64,000 bases of DNA from contig CM030942.1 of NCBI GenBank assembly GCA_018136815.1, forward strand, positions 3,527,648 to 3,591,647. Direction: 5' to 3'. The stretch's first letter is position 1. Every line of letters begins with the position of its first letter. Position numbers and translations under genes: made by a program. The notes beneath the pieces are model-generated. The model made no database searches and was not told the origin of the DNA. It was given only the letters and a program-made list of their open reading frames with translations. Source of the DNA: Isochrysis galbana (taxonomy: Eukaryota; Haptophyta; Isochrysidales; Isochrysidaceae). This document shows, piece by piece, positions 60,809-64,000 of the stretch.

Positions 60809-63800
60809 CGCCGCCCCCGCCAACGCCGCCCCCGCCAACGCCGCCCCCGCCAACGCCGCCCCCGCCAACGCCGCCCCCGCCAACGCCGCCCCCGCCAACG
60901 CCGCCCCCGCCAACGCCGCCACCTCCTGCACCGCCACCTCCTGCACCGCCACCCCCAACACCACCCCCCCCTGTGCCGCCGCCGCCAAATGCGCCAGCTC
61001 CCACGCCACCGCCACCACTGCCACCGCCGCCCGACTCTCCGCCGTCGATACCTCCCTCAGCGCCGCCATCACCACCGCCACCCGCGCCGCCGCCGCCCAC
61101 ATCATCGCCTCCCTCCTTCCCACCAGCTACGCCACCATCCCTGCCGCCATCGATACCGCCCACACCGCCGCCACCATCAGTACCACCGCCACTGGGTTCC
61201 CCGAGTCCGGAGCCATCCCCCCCGACGCCAAGTGACCCGCCGCCGCCGAGCTTCCCGCCCAAAGTACCGGAGGGCACGCCGGCGCGTCCGCCGCCACCGC
61301 CTGATCGTCCGCAGGCCGAGGCGGAATCGCCGCCGCCGCTTCCGTCCCTGCCACCGTCCGCACCACCATCGCAACCACCGACACCGCCGCCGCCCACACC
61401 GCCGCCGCCCACACCGCCGCCGCCCACACCGCCACCGCCCACACCGCCACCGCCGTTCTCGCCGCCCTCGACTCCACCGTCGACTCCGCCGATGCTGCCA
61501 CCCGGTGTATCTGCTCCCTCCCCGCCTCCGTTTGCTCCGACACCCTCTGCGTCCCCCGAGCCCTCGCCGCCACCGCCACCCGAACCTCTCAGTCCCGATC
61601 CATCTCCGCCACCAGTCCCGGGACCATCCTCACCCGACCCGTCACCCCCGCCCCCGCCCTCGCCGCTCTCGCCCGAGCCGTCGCCGCCGCCGCCACCCCT
61701 TCCGTTCTCGCCGTCGCCATCGCCGCCGCCATTCGCGCCGTCACCTACGCCCAACTCGCCCGAGCCGTCGCCGCCGCCGCCGCCGCCGCCGCTCTCTCCG
61801 GAACCGTCTCCGCCACCCTCAGCCTCGCCCGGAAAGCCCCCTTCGCCGTTGCTGCCGCCATCGGAGCCGCCCGCCGCACCACCGTCGACGCCACCGTTCA
61901 CGCCTCCATCTGCATCGCCGAGCATGCCGCCATCGGAGCCGCCCTCGCCCCCGCCGCCCACACTGCCGCCTCCGATTCCACCGCCGGATGTATCGCCGTC
62001 GATGCCGCCCTCAACACCACCTACAGTGCCGTCGCCCTCGACACCGCCAGCAATACCACCGCCAACTGCGCCGCCGCCGGCACCACCGCTGCCCTTGCCA
62101 TCGACGCCGCCCTCGATGCCACCTTCAACGCCGCCTCTACCGCCACCACCGTTGACACCTCCCTCTACACCGCCCTCGACGCCGCCCTCAACTCCTCCTG
62201 TTCCACCGCCGCCCTCGCCGCCGCCTTCAGCACCGCCACCCGCGTCGCCGCCGCCCTCACCACCTCCCTCTTTCCCACCCGTCACGCCGCCATTCCTGCC
62301 GCCCTCGACACCGCCCACGCCGCCGCCTCCTGCACCGCCTCCACCCTCTAGCCCACCCGCGATTCCGCCGTCGGAGCCGCCGTCGACACCGCCTCTACCG
62401 CCACCGCCTGCTCCACCGCCACCAAACCCAACTCCGCCAACGCCACCCCCACCGCTCGCGCCGCCCGCAACCCCTCCATCGGTGCCGCCTACGACGCCGC
62501 CTTCTGCACCGCCATCTCCTCCACCGCCAACGCCACCGCCGCCCGTACCCGCCCTCCCCGCCTCCCCGCCTTCGACACCTCCGTCAGCGCCGCCAGCCTT
62601 GCCGCCGTCGACACCGCCCTCGCCACCGCCGCCCCAACCGCCTCCACCCTCTAGCCCACCCGCGATTCCGCCGTCGGAGCCACCTTCAACACCGCCTTCA
62701 ACACCACCGCCCGCTCCACCGCCACCCGCCCCACCGCCGCCCACGCCACCTCTACCCCTTTCGCCTCCCGTACCACCGTCGCCCAAACCGCCTCCCTTCA
62801 GCCCGCCCGTCACGACGCCTTCATTGCCGCCCTCGACACCGCCCGCGCCACCTCCGCCCGTACCACCTCCACCCTCTAGCCCACCGGCGATTCCGCCTTC
62901 GACACCGCCTTCGGCACCGCCTTTTTTGCCGCCGCCCGCTCCACCGCCACCCGTCCCACCGCCGCCATTGCCACCCCCACCTCTTCCGCCACCCGCAACG
63001 CCTCCATTGGTGCCACCCACCACACCGCCTTCTGCACCGCCATCTCCTCCACCGCCCACGCCACCGCCGCCCGAACCCGCGCCCCCCGTCTCTCCGCCAT
63101 CGACACCTCCGTCAGCGCCGCCAGCCCTGCCGCCGTCGACACCGCCCTCGCCACCGCCACCCCAACCGAGCCCACCCTCGATTTCGCCGTCGGTGCCACC
63201 TTCAACACCGCCTCTACCGCCACCGCCCGATCCACCGCCGCCAAACCCAACTCCGCCAACGCCACCCCCACCGCTCGCCCCGCCCGCAACGCCTCCATCG
63301 GTGCCGCCTACGACGCCGCCTTCTGCACCGCCATCTCCTCCACCGCCGACGCCACCGCCGCCAGTACCCGCCCTGCCCGTCTCTCCGCCATCGATGCCCC
63401 CGTCAACGCCGCCATCCTTGCCGCCGTCGACACCGCCCTCGCCACCACCGCCCCAACCGCCTCCACCCTCTACCCCACCCGCGATTCCGCCGTCGATGCC
63501 GCCGTCGACACCCCCCTTACCGCCACCGCCCGCTCCTCCGCCGCCAACGCCGCCGTCGCCCACGTCACCCCCGCCGCTCGCCCCGCCCGCAACGCCACCA
63601 TCGGTGCCGCCGTCGACGCCGCCTTCAGCGCCGCCAACTGCGCCACCGCCTACGCCACCGCCGCCCGACTCTCCGCCGTCGATACCTCCCTCAGCGCCGC
63701 CATCACCACCGCCACCCGCGCCGCCGCCGCCCACATCATCGCCTCCCTCCTTCCCACCAGCTACGCCACCATCCCTGCCGCCATCGATACCGCCCACACC

Positions 63801-64000
63801 GCCGCCGCCATCAGTACCACCGCCACTGGGTTCCCCGAGTCCGGAGCCATCCCCCCCGACGCCAAGTGACCCGCCGCCGCCGAGCTTCCCGCCCAAAGTA
63901 CCGGAGGGCACGCCGGCGCGTCCGCCGCCACCGCCTGATCGTCCGCAGGCCGAGGCGGAATCGCCGCCGCCGCTTCCGTCCCTGCCACCGTCCGCACCAC
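59941..64000 (+). CDS. Proline-rich (hydroxyproline-rich glycoprotein-like) secreted protein, 3' end beyond window
   Basis: Open frame of at least 1353 codons from ATG 59941 to the window end with no stop. Residues 1-14 (MSVKLLLLLPAAAL) look like a signal peptide. The rest is almost entirely Pro with Ser, Thr, Ala and Glu, in SPPPP, SPEPS, TPPSPP and SPLSPDPSPPPP motifs, as in extensins, pherophorins and other algal cell-surface glycoproteins whose prolines are hydroxylated and glycosylated. A near-pure Pro run spans about residues 238-286. From 61028 the sequence repeats at 63662, an in-frame duplication with an offset of 2634 bp. No globular domain is visible, although one may follow outside. 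The opposite strand carries a Gly-rich frame of 1356 codons that I regard as its shadow. The acceptor at 59818 leaves an upstream exon possible. Confidence 0.75.

Noticed and set aside
59841..63911. 1356-codon Gly/Asp/Glu-rich frame on the minus strand
   Set aside because: It is the reverse complement of the Pro codons of the plus-strand gene, which has a plausible signal peptide; the minus frame has no start context or domain.

Overview
The window is nuclear DNA of a GC-rich eukaryotic microalga. The evidence is a nuclear-type 28S rRNA, GT-AG introns in every multi-exon host gene, a (CCCTAA)n telomere-type array and a very long Pro/Ser cell-wall-type glycoprotein. TTAGGG telomeres argue against green algae and land plants and would fit a haptophyte; that assignment is inference.

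Layout: 1-3035 is the 3' part of a 28S rRNA gene. Its downstream spacer carries a complete APE-type LINE on the minus strand (3887-10187, 18-bp target-site duplication). From 10.3 to 14.4 kb there are Copia and retroposon relics. Host genes follow: proteasome subunit beta-7 (14950-16402, minus), a coiled-coil protein (20080-21398, minus) and a membrane-anchored histidine phosphatase (24693-25862, minus), with an LTR-element relic at 22.7-23.8 kb and nested retroposons at 27.6-29.2 kb. A 100-N gap (29689-29788) abuts a 1.45-kb telomeric array, then a truncated hAT transposase. Beyond that come a DUF1415 gene (32699-33490), decayed LINEs (33.8-36.2 kb), an epsin-type ENTH gene (36724-38838, minus), a BED-finger ORF converging on a SANT-like gene (39999-41772), an ammonium transporter (43046-44663, minus), more LINE/SINE/LTR relics (45.6-51.4 kb, with a second 100-N gap at 49431-49530), a 1157-residue ShKT/RCC1 protein (51615-55088), further relics and a hydroxyproline-rich-type protein that runs off the end (59941-64000).

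The host genes form no operon or pathway. They are unrelated housekeeping or cell-surface genes separated by retroelements. The strongest unexplained signal is a conserved twin-hairpin module at the extreme 5' end of several LINE and non-autonomous retroposon families. Hairpin 1 has a 6-bp stem and usually a TTAT loop, then comes a 5-7-nt spacer, then an ATGG from which a second GC-rich hairpin starts. Stem sequences differ between copies but stay paired, and three copies are placed exactly at or within a few nt of the element end by target-site duplications. Many of the same elements end in a poly-T run on their sense strand instead of poly-A.

The telomeric array has the polarity and variant-repeat gradient of a true left chromosome end, so sequence left and right of 29.7 kb may not be contiguous in the cell.
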